Source of the DNA: Deltaproteobacteria bacterium Ga0077550 | Lineage (GTDB): Bacteria > Myxococcota_A > Polyangia > Nannocystales > Nannocystaceae | Direction of reading: 5' to 3' | Assembly (NCBI GenBank): GCA_001464385.1 | Contig: LNFB01000119.1 | Location: 1 to 54,650, forward strand | DNA length: 54,650 nucleotides | Shown: piece by piece, positions 38,875 through 47,889 of the stretch | How positions within the stretch are numbered: the first letter of the stretch is position 1 | How the letters are laid out: each line of letters opens with the position of its first letter | Made by a program: the position numbers and the translations under genes | The notes under the pieces: model-generated | What the model was told of the DNA's origin: nothing | The model's database searches: none | Seen by the model: only the letters and a program-made list of their open reading frames with translations

Positions 38875-40812
38875 ATGACCCGCCGAACCAACCGTCTCTC
38901 GATCGTGTCGCTGTCCGCCGCGCTGCTGCTCGCCCCCGCGTGCATGGATTTCGGCGACGTCGAGCAGCCCCTGGTCCTCGACACGCACGTCGACGACTGG
39001 CGCAACGAGATCATCTATCAGGTGCTCGTCGATCGCTTCGGCAACGGCGATGTCTCCAACGACTTCGGGGTCAAGTACGACGATCTGGCCCGCTACCAGG
39101 GCGGCGACTGGCGGGGCCTGCGGGACAACCTCGACTACCTCGATCAGCTCGGCGTCACCACGCTGTGGATCTCGCCGGTCATCCGCAACGTCGACACCGA
39201 CGCCAACGTCGACGGCTACCACGGCTACTGGGCCCAGGACCTGCGCGCCGCCAACCCCCACTTCGGCGACCTGGCCGAGCTGCGGGCGCTGGTCGACGAC
39301 GCGCACGATCGCGACATGAAGATCGTCGTCGACATCGTGACCAACCATGTCGGCCAGGCCTTCTATTACGACATGAACCTGAACGGCGTGCCGGACATCA
39401 ACATCCAGGGCAGCGGCACGCCCCAGAGCCCGACCAAGCACTTCACCGAGTACGACCCCGATTTCGATCCCCGCGGCGTGCAGGCGTTCACGTCCCTGGG
39501 CGAGGCCGGCCCCGCGCCCGCGGTGTTCCAGTACGACCCCGCGACCGGGCACCTTCCGCCATCGCCGGCGCCGCTGGGCGATCCCGCCGCGTACAACCGC
39601 AAGGGCCGGACGTTCAACTTCGACGATCCCGATCAGCTGCTGCACGGCGACTTCCCCGGCGGGCTCAAGGACCTCGACACCACGCGCTGCGACGTGAAGC
39701 AGACCCTCGTCGACGTGTTCGTCGAGTGGGCCGAGCAGACCGACATCGACGGCTTCCGCATCGACACCGTCAAGCACGTCGAGTACTCGTTCTGGCGCTT
39801 CTTCACCCAGCAGGTGCGCACGCGGCTGGCCGAGCGCGGCAAGCACAACTTCCTGATGTTCGGCGAGGTCTTCGACGGCCGTGACGCGCTGCTCGGGAGC
39901 TTCACGCGCCACGACATCTACGGCACGGCCGACCTCGCCCAGTTCCTCGGCCAGACCGTCGCGCCGGATCCCAGCGACGAGGACCAGCTCGCCGAGGAGT
40001 CGGCCTGCGTGCAGAACGGCCAGGCGCTCACCGGCGACCAGCTCGACAGCGTCTTCTACTTCTCGCAGCACTTCACGGCGATCCGCGAGGTGTTCTCGCA
40101 GGGGCAATCGACCGATCGCATCGAGCGTCTGTGGGCCGACCGCCTGGTCCACTGGGGCGACACCCCCAACGAGAACGGCATCGACGTCGCACCGCGCGAC
40201 CTGCCGATCAACTTCATCGACAACCACGACGTGCCGCGCTTCCTGTACGAGCTGCGCGACCGGCCGCGGGACGAGGCGCGCGCGCTGCTGCACAACGCGA
40301 TCCTCTTCACGTTCACCGCCCAGGGCGTGCCGTGCCTGTACTACGGCACCGAGCAGGAGTTCGCCGGCGGCAACGACCCTGCCAACCGCGAGCGCATGTG
40401 GGACTCGGGCTATGACGTCACCCACCCCACCTTCGCGTTCGTCCAGCGCCTCGCGCGGGTGCGGAGCAGGTACGCGTCGCTGCGTCGCGGCGCCGTGAAC
40501 GTGGTCTGGTCGACCAGCGCGACGGGCGACGAGTCCGACGCGGGCATCCTCGCCTTCGAGCGCCTCGGCGCCGACGCGGGGGGCTCGTACGCGATCGTGG
40601 TGCTCAACACCAACCAGCTCCACACGAGCACCACCCGCACCGCGGATCGGGCGATGACCGTGACCGCGCCGCCCGGCACCGAGCTCATCGATGTGCTCGG
40701 CCCAGACGCGCAGTCCTACGTGGTCGCCGACGACGGCACCCTCGACGTCACGGTCGAGCCGATGCAGGGCGTGGTGCTCGTGCCCGCCGCCGAGTACGAC
40801 GCGGGTCCCTGA
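38875..40812 (+). CDS. GH13 alpha-amylase-like lipoprotein in operon with the porin
   Basis: 645 residues. AGAGGCG precedes the ATG; signal with LLAPAC (Cys23). The GH13 barrel starts almost at once (about 40), with no N-terminal CBM, unlike the two amylases at 25-29 kb. Conserved regions: DIVTNH (about 153-158), GFRIDTVKH (nucleophile Asp297), MFGEVF (Glu331), FIDNHD (Asp452). A C-terminal beta domain follows from about 545. It lacks the CVCG...CWFT insertion of the other pair and so belongs to a different GH13 branch. Predicted to cut alpha-glucans at the outer surface and feed the porin. Fine specificity (amylase, neopullulanase-like or maltogenic) cannot be set from sequence alone. Confidence 0.93.
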   Translation: MTRRTNRLSIVSLSAALLLAPACMDFGDVEQPLVLDTHVDDWRNEIIYQVLVDRFGNGDVSNDFGVKYDDLARYQGGDWRGLRDNLDYLDQLGVTTLWISPVIRNVDTDANVDGYHGYWAQDLRAANPHFGDLAELRALVDDAHDRDMKIVVDIVTNHVGQAFYYDMNLNGVPDINIQGSGTPQSPTKHFTEYDPDFDPRGVQAFTSLGEAGPAPAVFQYDPATGHLPPSPAPLGDPAAYNRKGRTFNFDDPDQLLHGDFPGGLKDLDTTRCDVKQTLVDVFVEWAEQTDIDGFRIDTVKHVEYSFWRFFTQQVRTRLAERGKHNFLMFGEVFDGRDALLGSFTRHDIYGTADLAQFLGQTVAPDPSDEDQLAEESACVQNGQALTGDQLDSVFYFSQHFTAIREVFSQGQSTDRIERLWADRLVHWGDTPNENGIDVAPRDLPINFIDNHDVPRFLYELRDRPRDEARALLHNAILFTFTAQGVPCLYYGTEQEFAGGNDPANRERMWDSGYDVTHPTFAFVQRLARVRSRYASLRRGAVNVVWSTSATGDESDAGILAFERLGADAGGSYAIVVLNTNQLHTSTTRTADRAMTVTAPPGTELIDVLGPDAQSYVVADDGTLDVTVEPMQGVVLVPAAEYDAGP

Positions 40813-40876
40813 CGCCTGGGCCGCCGCGGGCGCCCCCGGGCTTTGCATTCTGGCCGGCATGCGGTAGGCGAAGGGC

Positions 40877-41488
40877 ATGCGCACCACCCTGCTCGCCGTC
40901 CTCTTGGTCCTCGCGTGTGGCGGCAAGGACGCGGCCCCGGCCGCGGCGGCCGGCGGCGGCAAGGCGGCCCCCGCGGTCGACTCCCCGTTCAAGCCCAACG
41001 ACGTCGTGCTCGACCACGCGGTCACCACGATCGAGGGCAAGCCGGCCAACCTCGCGGACTACCGCGGCAAGGCGGTGCTGCTGGTGAACACGGCGTCGGA
41101 GTGTGGCTTCACGCCGCAGTACGCCGGTCTGCAGGAGCTCTACGGCGAGCTGAAGGGCCGCGGCCTCGAGGTGCTCGCGTTCCCGTCGGACGACTTCGGC
41201 CACCAGGAGCCCGGCAGTCCCGAGGAGATCAAGAGCTTCGTCGCCAGCAAGTTTGCCGTCGAGTTCCCGATGTTCGACAAGGTCCACGCGACCGGCCCCG
41301 AAATTTCCCCGCTGTACAAGACGCTGACCGAGCAGACCGGCGAGGGGATCCGCGGCGAGGTGAAGTGGAACTTCACCAAGTTCCTGGTGGATCCCAAGGG
41401 GCGCGTGGTGGGGCGCTTCGAGCCGGGGGTCGAGCCGGAGGACCCGAAGCTGCGCGCGGCGATCGAGGCCGCGCTGCCGACGGGGTGA
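40877..41488 (+). CDS. Glutathione peroxidase-family lipoprotein (Cys type)
   Basis: 203 residues. Lipobox LVLAC (Cys14) followed by an Ala/Gly-rich linker to about 35. The thioredoxin-fold GPx domain has NTASECGFTPQYAGL (peroxidatic Cys76), FPSDDFGHQEPGS with Gln110, and KWNFTKFLVD (Trp164, Asn165), so the catalytic tetrad is complete. Odd point: the usual FPCNQFG is FPSDDFG, and no other Cys exists in the mature domain, so no intramolecular resolving Cys is available. Reduction probably relies on an external thiol. Lipid anchoring would place it in the periplasm or outer membrane, where it would detoxify peroxides. An ATG at 40860 is followed at once by TAG and is not used. Confidence 0.92.
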   Translation: MRTTLLAVLLVLACGGKDAAPAAAAGGGKAAPAVDSPFKPNDVVLDHAVTTIEGKPANLADYRGKAVLLVNTASECGFTPQYAGLQELYGELKGRGLEVLAFPSDDFGHQEPGSPEEIKSFVASKFAVEFPMFDKVHATGPEISPLYKTLTEQTGEGIRGEVKWNFTKFLVDPKGRVVGRFEPGVEPEDPKLRAAIEAALPTG

Positions 41489-41508
41489 GGGCGCGCCGGC
41501 CTCGCGGG

Positions 41509-42135
<627 letters not shown>

Positions 42136-42296
42136 GCCCCGGACCACTGCACGTCGCCTTCCCTCGGACATTCGACGTGATTCCGCGGGGACCTGGGACC
42201 TGCGGGGGCGAACGTGTCGAGGCGCGAGCGCCCGGGTGGGCGCCGAGGCGCGGAGGGTCCGTTGCTGCCCTATCATGATCGTGCGACGCTGACGCC

Positions 42297-42788
42297 ATGG
42301 CCGATGGTGACGACCGCAAGCCCCGTGCGACCGCTGCGACCGCCGTGCTCTCCGCGACGGGCCTGGCACCGATCCTCGGGTCCATCGTCGCGTTCGACGG
42401 GAGCGGCGTGCGCGTCGACTTCCCGGGCAACACCGCGGGCCCCGTGCCTGCGCGCAGCATCGTGACGCTCGACGGCAACGTCCTGCGCGCGGCGGTGGAG
42501 TCGGGTCGCGGCGTGCTGCTGACGTTCGAGGCAGGAGACCCGAGCCGACCGATCATCCTCGGCCTGCTCGCCGACATCGCGCCCGCCGAGGCGGCCCTCG
42601 GACCCACCGTCGCGACGGTCGACGGTCAGCGCGTGCTCATCGAGGGCCACGACGAGATCGAGCTGCGCTGCGGCCACGCGTCCATCACCCTGCGCCGCAA
42701 CGGGCGCGTGATCATCCGCGGGACCTATGTGGAGACGCGAGCGTCCGGCGTGAACCGCATCAAGGGCGGCTCGGTGCTCATCAACTGA
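42297..42788 (+). CDS. DUF6484-type protein, T6SS-associated
   Basis: 163 residues, no signal. Core motif GVLLTFEAGDPSRPIILGLL (about 76-95) matches DUF6484, found beside DUF2169/DUF4150 genes in T6SS cargo loci. A short beta-helix-like end (IELRCGHASITLRRNGRVIIRG, in part) recalls VgrG/PAAR spike proteins. It may cap or connect the cargo to the spike, which is inference. TATCAT (42271-42276) lies 20 nt before the ATG. It converges on the minus-strand operon, with stops 19 bp apart. Confidence 0.8.
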   Translation: MADGDDRKPRATAATAVLSATGLAPILGSIVAFDGSGVRVDFPGNTAGPVPARSIVTLDGNVLRAAVESGRGVLLTFEAGDPSRPIILGLLADIAPAEAALGPTVATVDGQRVLIEGHDEIELRCGHASITLRRNGRVIIRGTYVETRASGVNRIKGGSVLIN

Positions 42789-42807
42789 CGAGCACCGTCG
42801 GCGCGCC

Positions 42808-43587
42808 CTACGTGACGACCAGCTCGCGGACGCCCACGATCGTCTGATCGATCGCCGCGACGACGTTCGCGAGCCCATCGAGGGAGCCGACGTCGGCCTG
42901 GAACTTCGACAGCGACCACGTCAATCGGTCGTCGACGACCTCGATCTCCGCGGGATCGAAGCTGAGGCCGGAGGCGAGCGGCGGGGTCGGGGCGTTGCCG
43001 TAGGCGCCGCAGACGGTGACGCCCGCCCAGGTCCCGAGGCGCTCGGCGATCGCCGCGATCTGGGCGTCGTCGGGGGCCGTCGCGAACAGGATGCGGATCG
43101 CCACGCGACCCATCGGCTGGCTCGACAGCGCGATGCGGAAGGTGGTCGTGCGGTCGCGGCGGGGGTACGGGGCCCATTGCTTCGGGTCGTGCACGATCGG
43201 CTGCACCGTCGTCGGCGATCCGACCTTCGAGAAGGCCGCCCGCGTGAACCGCCGCGCCTCCCACTCGGTCAGCAGCATGTGGTGCAGGACGATCGCAGCG
43301 GCGTCGTCGAGCCAGACCCCGCGCATCGTCCACGCGATGCCGGTCGGCTGGGCGACGGGCCCCGACAGCGAGTCGATGGTGCTCTTCGACGCGGCGAGCC
43401 GCTCGCCACACATGGCGCCGGTGCGAGCGAGGACGAACCATGCCGTCACCACGGAGCCCATCGCCTCGAAGCCGGGCGCGGTCATCGGCATCGTCACCTC
43501 GAGGGTGAACTCGGCCCCGGCAGCCAGCTCCCCGGTTGCAGGGGCCGTCGCGCGGAACGGCAGATCGTATGGGGTGGAGAGTGCCAT
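42808..43587 (-). CDS. Hypothetical protein at end of T6SS cargo operon, possible second immunity protein
   Basis: 259 residues, no signal peptide or membrane segment. The ATG overlaps the stop of the DUF3396 gene by 1 nt (TGATG), so it is translationally coupled. The first half is beta-rich (FTLEVTMPMTAPGFEAMGS, in part) and the second half has helices. I do not recognise a family. Immunity or accessory roles are usual for genes in this position of PAAR-toxin operons. Confidence 0.75.
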   Translation of the reverse strand: MALSTPYDLPFRATAPATGELAAGAEFTLEVTMPMTAPGFEAMGSVVTAWFVLARTGAMCGERLAASKSTIDSLSGPVAQPTGIAWTMRGVWLDDAAAIVLHHMLLTEWEARRFTRAAFSKVGSPTTVQPIVHDPKQWAPYPRRDRTTTFRIALSSQPMGRVAIRILFATAPDDAQIAAIAERLGTWAGVTVCGAYGNAPTPPLASGLSFDPAEIEVVDDRLTWSLSKFQADVGSLDGLANVVAAIDQTIVGVRELVVT

Positions 43588-44507
43588 CAGTCGAGGAATC
43601 GCCGTTCCCAGCGCGCGAGCAGCTCTTGCTCGTCCGCGAAGACCTGGCGCCCGAAGTCCTCGTCGGCGAAGAAGGTGACCGGCTCGATGAGCTTCGCCAT
43701 CGCGCGAAGGGGGGGAAGATCATCCTTGCGGTTCACGTCGCCGGGACGAGGCAGCCCCTTGACCCGCATCGCCACGCCCGTCCCCACCGCGGCGACCTCG
43801 ACCTCCGGCGGCAGCGTCGCGAACGCCGGAGTTCCTCCGACGGCCGTGACCAGCTCCGGCCCGAGATACGTCCACCACCGCGCCCCGCGAGTGCGGCGAC
43901 CCAGGTGGTAGCGCGTCACCGCCGAGTGGTGGAGATCGAACCCCGGATGACGCAGGGCCAGCGGGACCTGCTCGTCGCTCGCGCGGATGAGCTCCGAGTC
44001 CGTGGACCAGTGCAGCGCCAGCGAGGCGTAGCCGGAATCGGGGTCGAGGATCGCGGCGAGATCGGCCGCGAGCTTCGCGAGCGCGTCGCCGGTCTTGTCG
44101 AGGAACTCGGTCGGCAGCCGCATCTCGACCACGTTGGTCCGCGTGTTGCCGGCCTTTCGCTCGGCGTCGAGGCTCCCCCACACGAGGAACAGGTGATCCG
44201 GGTTCAGCTTCTGCGGACCGCCGAGCTCGAAGCCGGTGATCTTGCGCTTCGCGGCCTTGCCGGCGTCGAGCTGCTCGCGACACGCGGCGACCGTACGCCC
44301 GTCGACGGGCTCGACCTTGTTCGCCGACGAGCCCACCGCAGCGTGGGCGACCGCCTCCTTGGGCACGACCGCGGACAGCCAGTGCTCGAAGGCCTTGCCC
44401 ACGGCGGCCGCCCAGCCACCGAAGCGGTCCTGGCGGAAGAAACACAGGATGAGGCCGTCGCGCACGCGCGGCGCCCCGTACTTGCCTTCGATGCGGATGG
44501 GGTCCAT
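43587..44507 (-). CDS. DUF3396 / type VI immunity family protein
   Basis: 306 residues from ATG 44507; GTG 44519 overlaps the stop of the PAAR-toxin gene (GTGA) and is an equally plausible coupled start. Recognisable features of the family: an N-terminal LILCFFRQDRFGGW segment, FEHWLSAVVP, and a C-terminal WWTYLGPEL with VAVGTGVAMRVKGLPRPGDVN (in part). Members are cytoplasmic immunity proteins encoded next to T6SS toxins, and here the gene directly follows the PAAR-like nuclease gene. It probably neutralises that toxin in the producer. Confidence 0.82.
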   Translation of the reverse strand: MDPIRIEGKYGAPRVRDGLILCFFRQDRFGGWAAAVGKAFEHWLSAVVPKEAVAHAAVGSSANKVEPVDGRTVAACREQLDAGKAAKRKITGFELGGPQKLNPDHLFLVWGSLDAERKAGNTRTNVVEMRLPTEFLDKTGDALAKLAADLAAILDPDSGYASLALHWSTDSELIRASDEQVPLALRHPGFDLHHSAVTRYHLGRRTRGARWWTYLGPELVTAVGGTPAFATLPPEVEVAAVGTGVAMRVKGLPRPGDVNRKDDLPPLRAMAKLIEPVTFFADEDFGRQVFADEQELLARWERRFLD

Positions 44508-44515
44508 GGCTGTGG

Positions 44516-45439
44516 TCACCAGGAAGCGTGGATGATGGTCGGCGTCTGGCCGAGGGCGTTCTGATAGTTGTTCAGCTGGTCTTGGTCCATCTTGCCCTCG
44601 TCCCCGCAGTTGAACTTGAAATCGAAGACGCGGGAGATGTTGGCTCTGCCGAGCCCACCCGCGGCGCTGCGCAACACGACCACGTCGGCCCGCAGGGCTC
44701 CGCCGCCGCCCGCCGACATGAACGCGCCGATCCACGAGCCACCCGCCTGATACGCCGTGTCGGCGGCCGCCCGCGCCCGCGCCACCGCCCCCTGGTTGAG
44801 CACGCCACCGCGCGGACCGTAGCCGACCTCCGACTTGACCTTGGGGTTGTTGGCGTCGTTGATCGCGTTCTCGCAGCAGGTGTGCTTCTTGGTCCCGAGC
44901 GTGGTGCAGACCTTCCCCTGCGGCGGATTGGCCTTCGTGTAGCCCTCTTCCTCGTTGACCGCGTCGTTGCACTCCTCGGCGATCTTCTCGAGCGCCGCCT
45001 CGATCTGCGCCAGCGTGGTCGCGTTCTGCAGCAGCATCACCGTGGCGGAGTTCGCCGGGTTGCTGTTGTTGTTCGACGTCGCATCGCTCATCAGCTGGAT
45101 GTTCTGGCCCTCGGCCTTCACATCCATCGAGCCGGGGGCGACGAACTTGGCCTTGTCGTGCGTGGTCGCGGACACGAGGCCGCCGCCCGTGCCCTTGCTC
45201 GCGACGTCGCCCATGCTCTTGAACGTCGCGCCCTTGATCGCGATGCCCTTGCCCTCGATCTTGACGTCCTTGGTGGCGCCGTCGAGGCTGTCGCCCGACT
45301 TCGCGATGTTCGGCAGCGGCGTGGGCACGAACGGCGCCGGGGGCCCGGGCATCTTGCAGACGTTCGGCACGGTCGCCGCCGCGACCCCTTGGCTGCCTTC
45401 GGTGACCGGGGTCTTGGGCGGGTTCACTCCGACGGGCAT
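44516..45439 (-). CDS. PAAR-like (DUF4150) T6SS effector with nuclease-like C-terminus
   Basis: 307 residues. DUF4150/PAAR-like N-terminus (about 1-125: VPNVCKMPGPPAPFVPTPLPN in part, GLVSATTHDKAKF) for docking on the VgrG tip. A middle region with CCENAI-type cysteines follows. The C-terminal domain (about 245-307) carries ALRADVVVL (Asp252), VFDFKFNC (Asp273-x-Lys275) and DQLNNYQ (Gln288, Tyr292). This pattern fits a PD-(D/E)xK/restriction-endonuclease-like toxin, so DNA damage in target cells is the likely action. GGATGGAG precedes the ATG. It lies 12 bp after the ketosynthase-like gene and just before its putative immunity gene. Confidence 0.82.
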   Translation of the reverse strand: MPVGVNPPKTPVTEGSQGVAAATVPNVCKMPGPPAPFVPTPLPNIAKSGDSLDGATKDVKIEGKGIAIKGATFKSMGDVASKGTGGGLVSATTHDKAKFVAPGSMDVKAEGQNIQLMSDATSNNNSNPANSATVMLLQNATTLAQIEAALEKIAEECNDAVNEEEGYTKANPPQGKVCTTLGTKKHTCCENAINDANNPKVKSEVGYGPRGGVLNQGAVARARAAADTAYQAGGSWIGAFMSAGGGGALRADVVVLRSAAGGLGRANISRVFDFKFNCGDEGKMDQDQLNNYQNALGQTPTIIHASW

Positions 45440-45451
45440 CGCGGCTCCATC

Positions 45452-46489
45452 CTAACCCGGGAGCGCCAGGGTTGCCGCACTGCGGTGCCCGGCCTCCGAG
45501 CTCGCCCACAGCAACACGTGTTTGCCGGCCGCCGCGCCGCGCTGGCCCGACGCGACGGCGAGCGCCGCGAACAAAGGTCCGGACGCGGCCCCGACGTCGC
45601 CCCAGCAATCCGCAGGCGCCTGATAGGCGTTTGCGTCGACGAAGGGGGCCCACACGCGCAGCGGCACGTAGAAGAACTCCTCGGTCCGATAGCGTTCGCC
45701 GTTGATGTCGCAGTAGGTCGTCGCGATCCGTTGGCCCTTGGGATCGATGCACTGGGTCGCGGCGCGGATCGCCTGACAGAGCCCCTCGCCGATACACACC
45801 GCGTCGGACTTGATCCGCTTGGGTTCGATCGCCGTCGCCACGCCGAGGATCTCGGCCAGCGGCGGGCGACCGAGCCCGCGGGCGGCGCTCGACGTGGTCA
45901 GCAGGCAGAAGCCCGCGCCCTCGCCGGGGAAGAAGCCCGAGCGGTTGCGCTTGTTCGCGAGCTGCCGCGTGCCGTCGAGCCACTCGAGCGTGTCCGCGTG
46001 CAGGTAGCTGTCGACGCCACCGACGAGGCACCACTCGGTGCTCCCGCGCTGCAATCGCTCGACGGCGCTGTCGAGCGCGATCAGGCCGGCTGCGTGCCCG
46101 CGGGGGAAGTGAGCGACGTCGCCGACGTCGAACGGCAGCTCGCGCACGAGCCCACGGATGGTCGCGGCGGCATCGGCCGCCGTCCATCCCGGGCGTTCCT
46201 CGGGCAGCCCGACGAGCACGTCGATGCGCGGGCGAGCGCCACGCGGCAGCGCCTCGATCGCCTCGAGCAACGCGGGACGTCCCATCGCGACCAAGCGCGC
46301 GGGTCCGAACAGATCGGCGGGCACGCTCGGCTCCCGGGCCACGCGCATGAGCTCGCCCGCGCGATCGACCATGAACGGGTGCTCCTGCACCCTCGAGATG
46401 CCCGCGCGGACGGCCGCCGCCGATGTGACCGCGCGCAGGCCCACCGCCGTTCGGGCGCCGACTCCGACGATGACGGGACGCGACGTCAT
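45452..46489 (-). CDS. Ketosynthase (thiolase-fold)-like protein lacking the catalytic cysteine, T6SS-associated
   Basis: 345 residues from ATG 46489. The fold is recognisable from GGVDSYLHADTLEWL (about 158-172), RSGFFPGEGAGFCLL (about 183-197) and a late GDVGAASGPLFAALAV. At the position of the acyl-accepting cysteine (ACSSGL in ketosynthases) the sequence is RGHAAGL (about 130-136). The first conserved His region is also replaced (GDVGAASG). It is therefore probably not a condensing enzyme. Such KS-like proteins recur in DUF2169/DUF4150 T6SS loci and may act as scaffold or chaperone, which is inference. Confidence 0.82.
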   Translation of the reverse strand: MTSRPVIVGVGARTAVGLRAVTSAAAVRAGISRVQEHPFMVDRAGELMRVAREPSVPADLFGPARLVAMGRPALLEAIEALPRGARPRIDVLVGLPEERPGWTAADAAATIRGLVRELPFDVGDVAHFPRGHAAGLIALDSAVERLQRGSTEWCLVGGVDSYLHADTLEWLDGTRQLANKRNRSGFFPGEGAGFCLLTTSSAARGLGRPPLAEILGVATAIEPKRIKSDAVCIGEGLCQAIRAATQCIDPKGQRIATTYCDINGERYRTEEFFYVPLRVWAPFVDANAYQAPADCWGDVGAASGPLFAALAVASGQRGAAAGKHVLLWASSEAGHRSAATLALPG

Positions 46490-46532
46490 GGGGTTGGGGC
46501 TCCCACCGCTCGCGAGTATACAGGCGTCCCGC

Positions 46533-47867
46533 TCACGAGATCCGTGCGAACGATCGTCGGAAGTCGATGGGCGCCCACGCGTCCAAGCCCGAGGACCGGC
46601 TGCGCTGACGACCACTGAACGCGCGCGTCGGCACGACCACTTTGCCGCGCGTGCGGATGGCGAGCTCGAGCGCGTGCACGTGACGGCGGCGCATCGACGC
46701 GGTGCCCATGGCCTTGGCCAGGCTCGCGTTGTTCATCGGCAGGCCGTAGATGTAGCGCTCGTCCGCGCGGAAGCCCCCCCCGTGCTCCCGCCACCATGCG
46801 GCCATGGCCGCTGGATCGGGCTTGGGGAGCGCGGCGAGGGCGTCCGCGGCGAGATCGGCGTCGAGCGGGTCCTCCTCGATCGGCGGCAACGCGGCCGCGG
46901 CCTCGGCGTCCTCGTCGACGGGGGGCGCCTCGGCCCACAGCCCGGGCCCCGCAGCACCGGTGATTCCGACGAAGGCTTCGGCGGCGAGCGGCGCGAGGGC
47001 GTCGTCGTTCATCTGCGACAGGCACGCCTGCGCCGCCGCGGCTCGCCCCGTGAACCCCATCGCCCAGAGGGCCGAGGCGGCGCGTGCCGCATCGCCGACC
47101 ATGCGCTCGAGCTGGGCGTGATGGCCGCCTTCGCCGACGAGCGCGAGCAGGACCATCGCGGACGGCACGCCTTGCGCGAACGCCCGCACCGCGGCCTCGT
47201 GGGCGCGCAGAGAGCCGAAGATCAAGCCGACGTCGATCGCTGCCGCCGCGATCGCGGCATCGGCGGACCCGAGGAGCATCTCGACGACGCCGAGGTGCGC
47301 GCGGGGATCGGCGTGACGCGCCGCCGCGACGCCGCTGCGCACGACCTCTGGATCCGCGCTGCGCAGCCGGTTGGCCAGGTCGCGCTGGGGATCGACGCCG
47401 CGGCGCTCCAGCGTTTCGAGCAGGATCGCCGCGCCACGGTCGCCCGAGCGCGGTAGCCGATCGACGAGGCGCGCGTCGAGTTCGTCCGAGGGGCACGCCG
47501 CGAGGGCGCGGGCGAAGAACGACGCCTCCGCGACCGGCCGCCCGTCGAGGCTCGCGAGGAGCTCCTCGATTGCGTTCCGATCCCGAGTCGCGGCGATCGC
47601 CAACGCGGCAGCCGCGACCGTCGCGGGGTCGGCCTCTGGATCGGCGCACGTCGCCGCCAACAGGTCGCGCGCGACCACGGGTCCGCCGACCACGAGCCCG
47701 TCGATGTGGGCCAGCAGGCGCCGCTCCGGCCCCTTGGCCACCTCGTCGAGCCGGTAGTGGGGGGCATCGAGGGCTCGACCGAGCACCTCGAGCAGGAACT
47801 CGGCCTCGTCGAGGTGTTCACGCTCGACCTCCCAGAGGACCTCGTCGACTTGTGGTGGGCGGAACAC
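46533..47867 (-). CDS. TIGR02270-family protein, T6SS-associated HEAT-like repeats
   Basis: 444 residues from GTG 47867, no signal. Mostly short Ala-rich helices arranged like HEAT/ARM repeats (about 50-300), an acidic linker (about 312-345), and a conserved C-terminal section with MAAWWREHGGGFRADERYIYGLP (in part) followed by RRRHVHALELAIRTRG. The last two blocks are hallmarks of TIGR02270, found with DUF2169 and DUF4150 in T6SS cargo clusters of myxobacteria and others. Function unknown, perhaps an adaptor. It starts 22 bp from the divergent DUF2169 gene and shares a -10 element with it. Confidence 0.82.
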   Translation of the reverse strand: MFRPPQVDEVLWEVEREHLDEAEFLLEVLGRALDAPHYRLDEVAKGPERRLLAHIDGLVVGGPVVARDLLAATCADPEADPATVAAAALAIAATRDRNAIEELLASLDGRPVAEASFFARALAACPSDELDARLVDRLPRSGDRGAAILLETLERRGVDPQRDLANRLRSADPEVVRSGVAAARHADPRAHLGVVEMLLGSADAAIAAAAIDVGLIFGSLRAHEAAVRAFAQGVPSAMVLLALVGEGGHHAQLERMVGDAARAASALWAMGFTGRAAAAQACLSQMNDDALAPLAAEAFVGITGAAGPGLWAEAPPVDEDAEAAAALPPIEEDPLDADLAADALAALPKPDPAAMAAWWREHGGGFRADERYIYGLPMNNASLAKAMGTASMRRRHVHALELAIRTRGKVVVPTRAFSGRQRSRSSGLDAWAPIDFRRSFARIS

Positions 47868-47874
47868 GACGCGG

Positions 47875-47881
47875 ATACTAT
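47875..47881. promoter_or_regulatory. Shared symmetric -10 element for two divergent T6SS-module genes
   Basis: ATACTAT reads as TACTAT (47876-47881) on the plus strand, 8 nt before the DUF2169 ATG at 47890. On the minus strand it reads as TAGTAT (47880-47875), 7 nt before the TIGR02270 GTG at 47867. Only 22 bp separate the two starts, and neither has a Shine-Dalgarno sequence. Weak -35-like hexamers occur about 20 bp away on each side. Confidence 0.5.
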
Positions 47882-47889
47882 CACGTCGA

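Noticed and set aside
40860..40876. ATG at 40860 as start of the peroxidase gene
   Set aside because: It is followed immediately by TAG; ATG 40877 starts the lipoprotein signal.
38860..41049. A 729-codon minus-strand frame across the third amylase
   Set aside because: Composition is shadow-like (Val/Ala/Glu/Arg); the plus-strand GH13 frame is clearly real.
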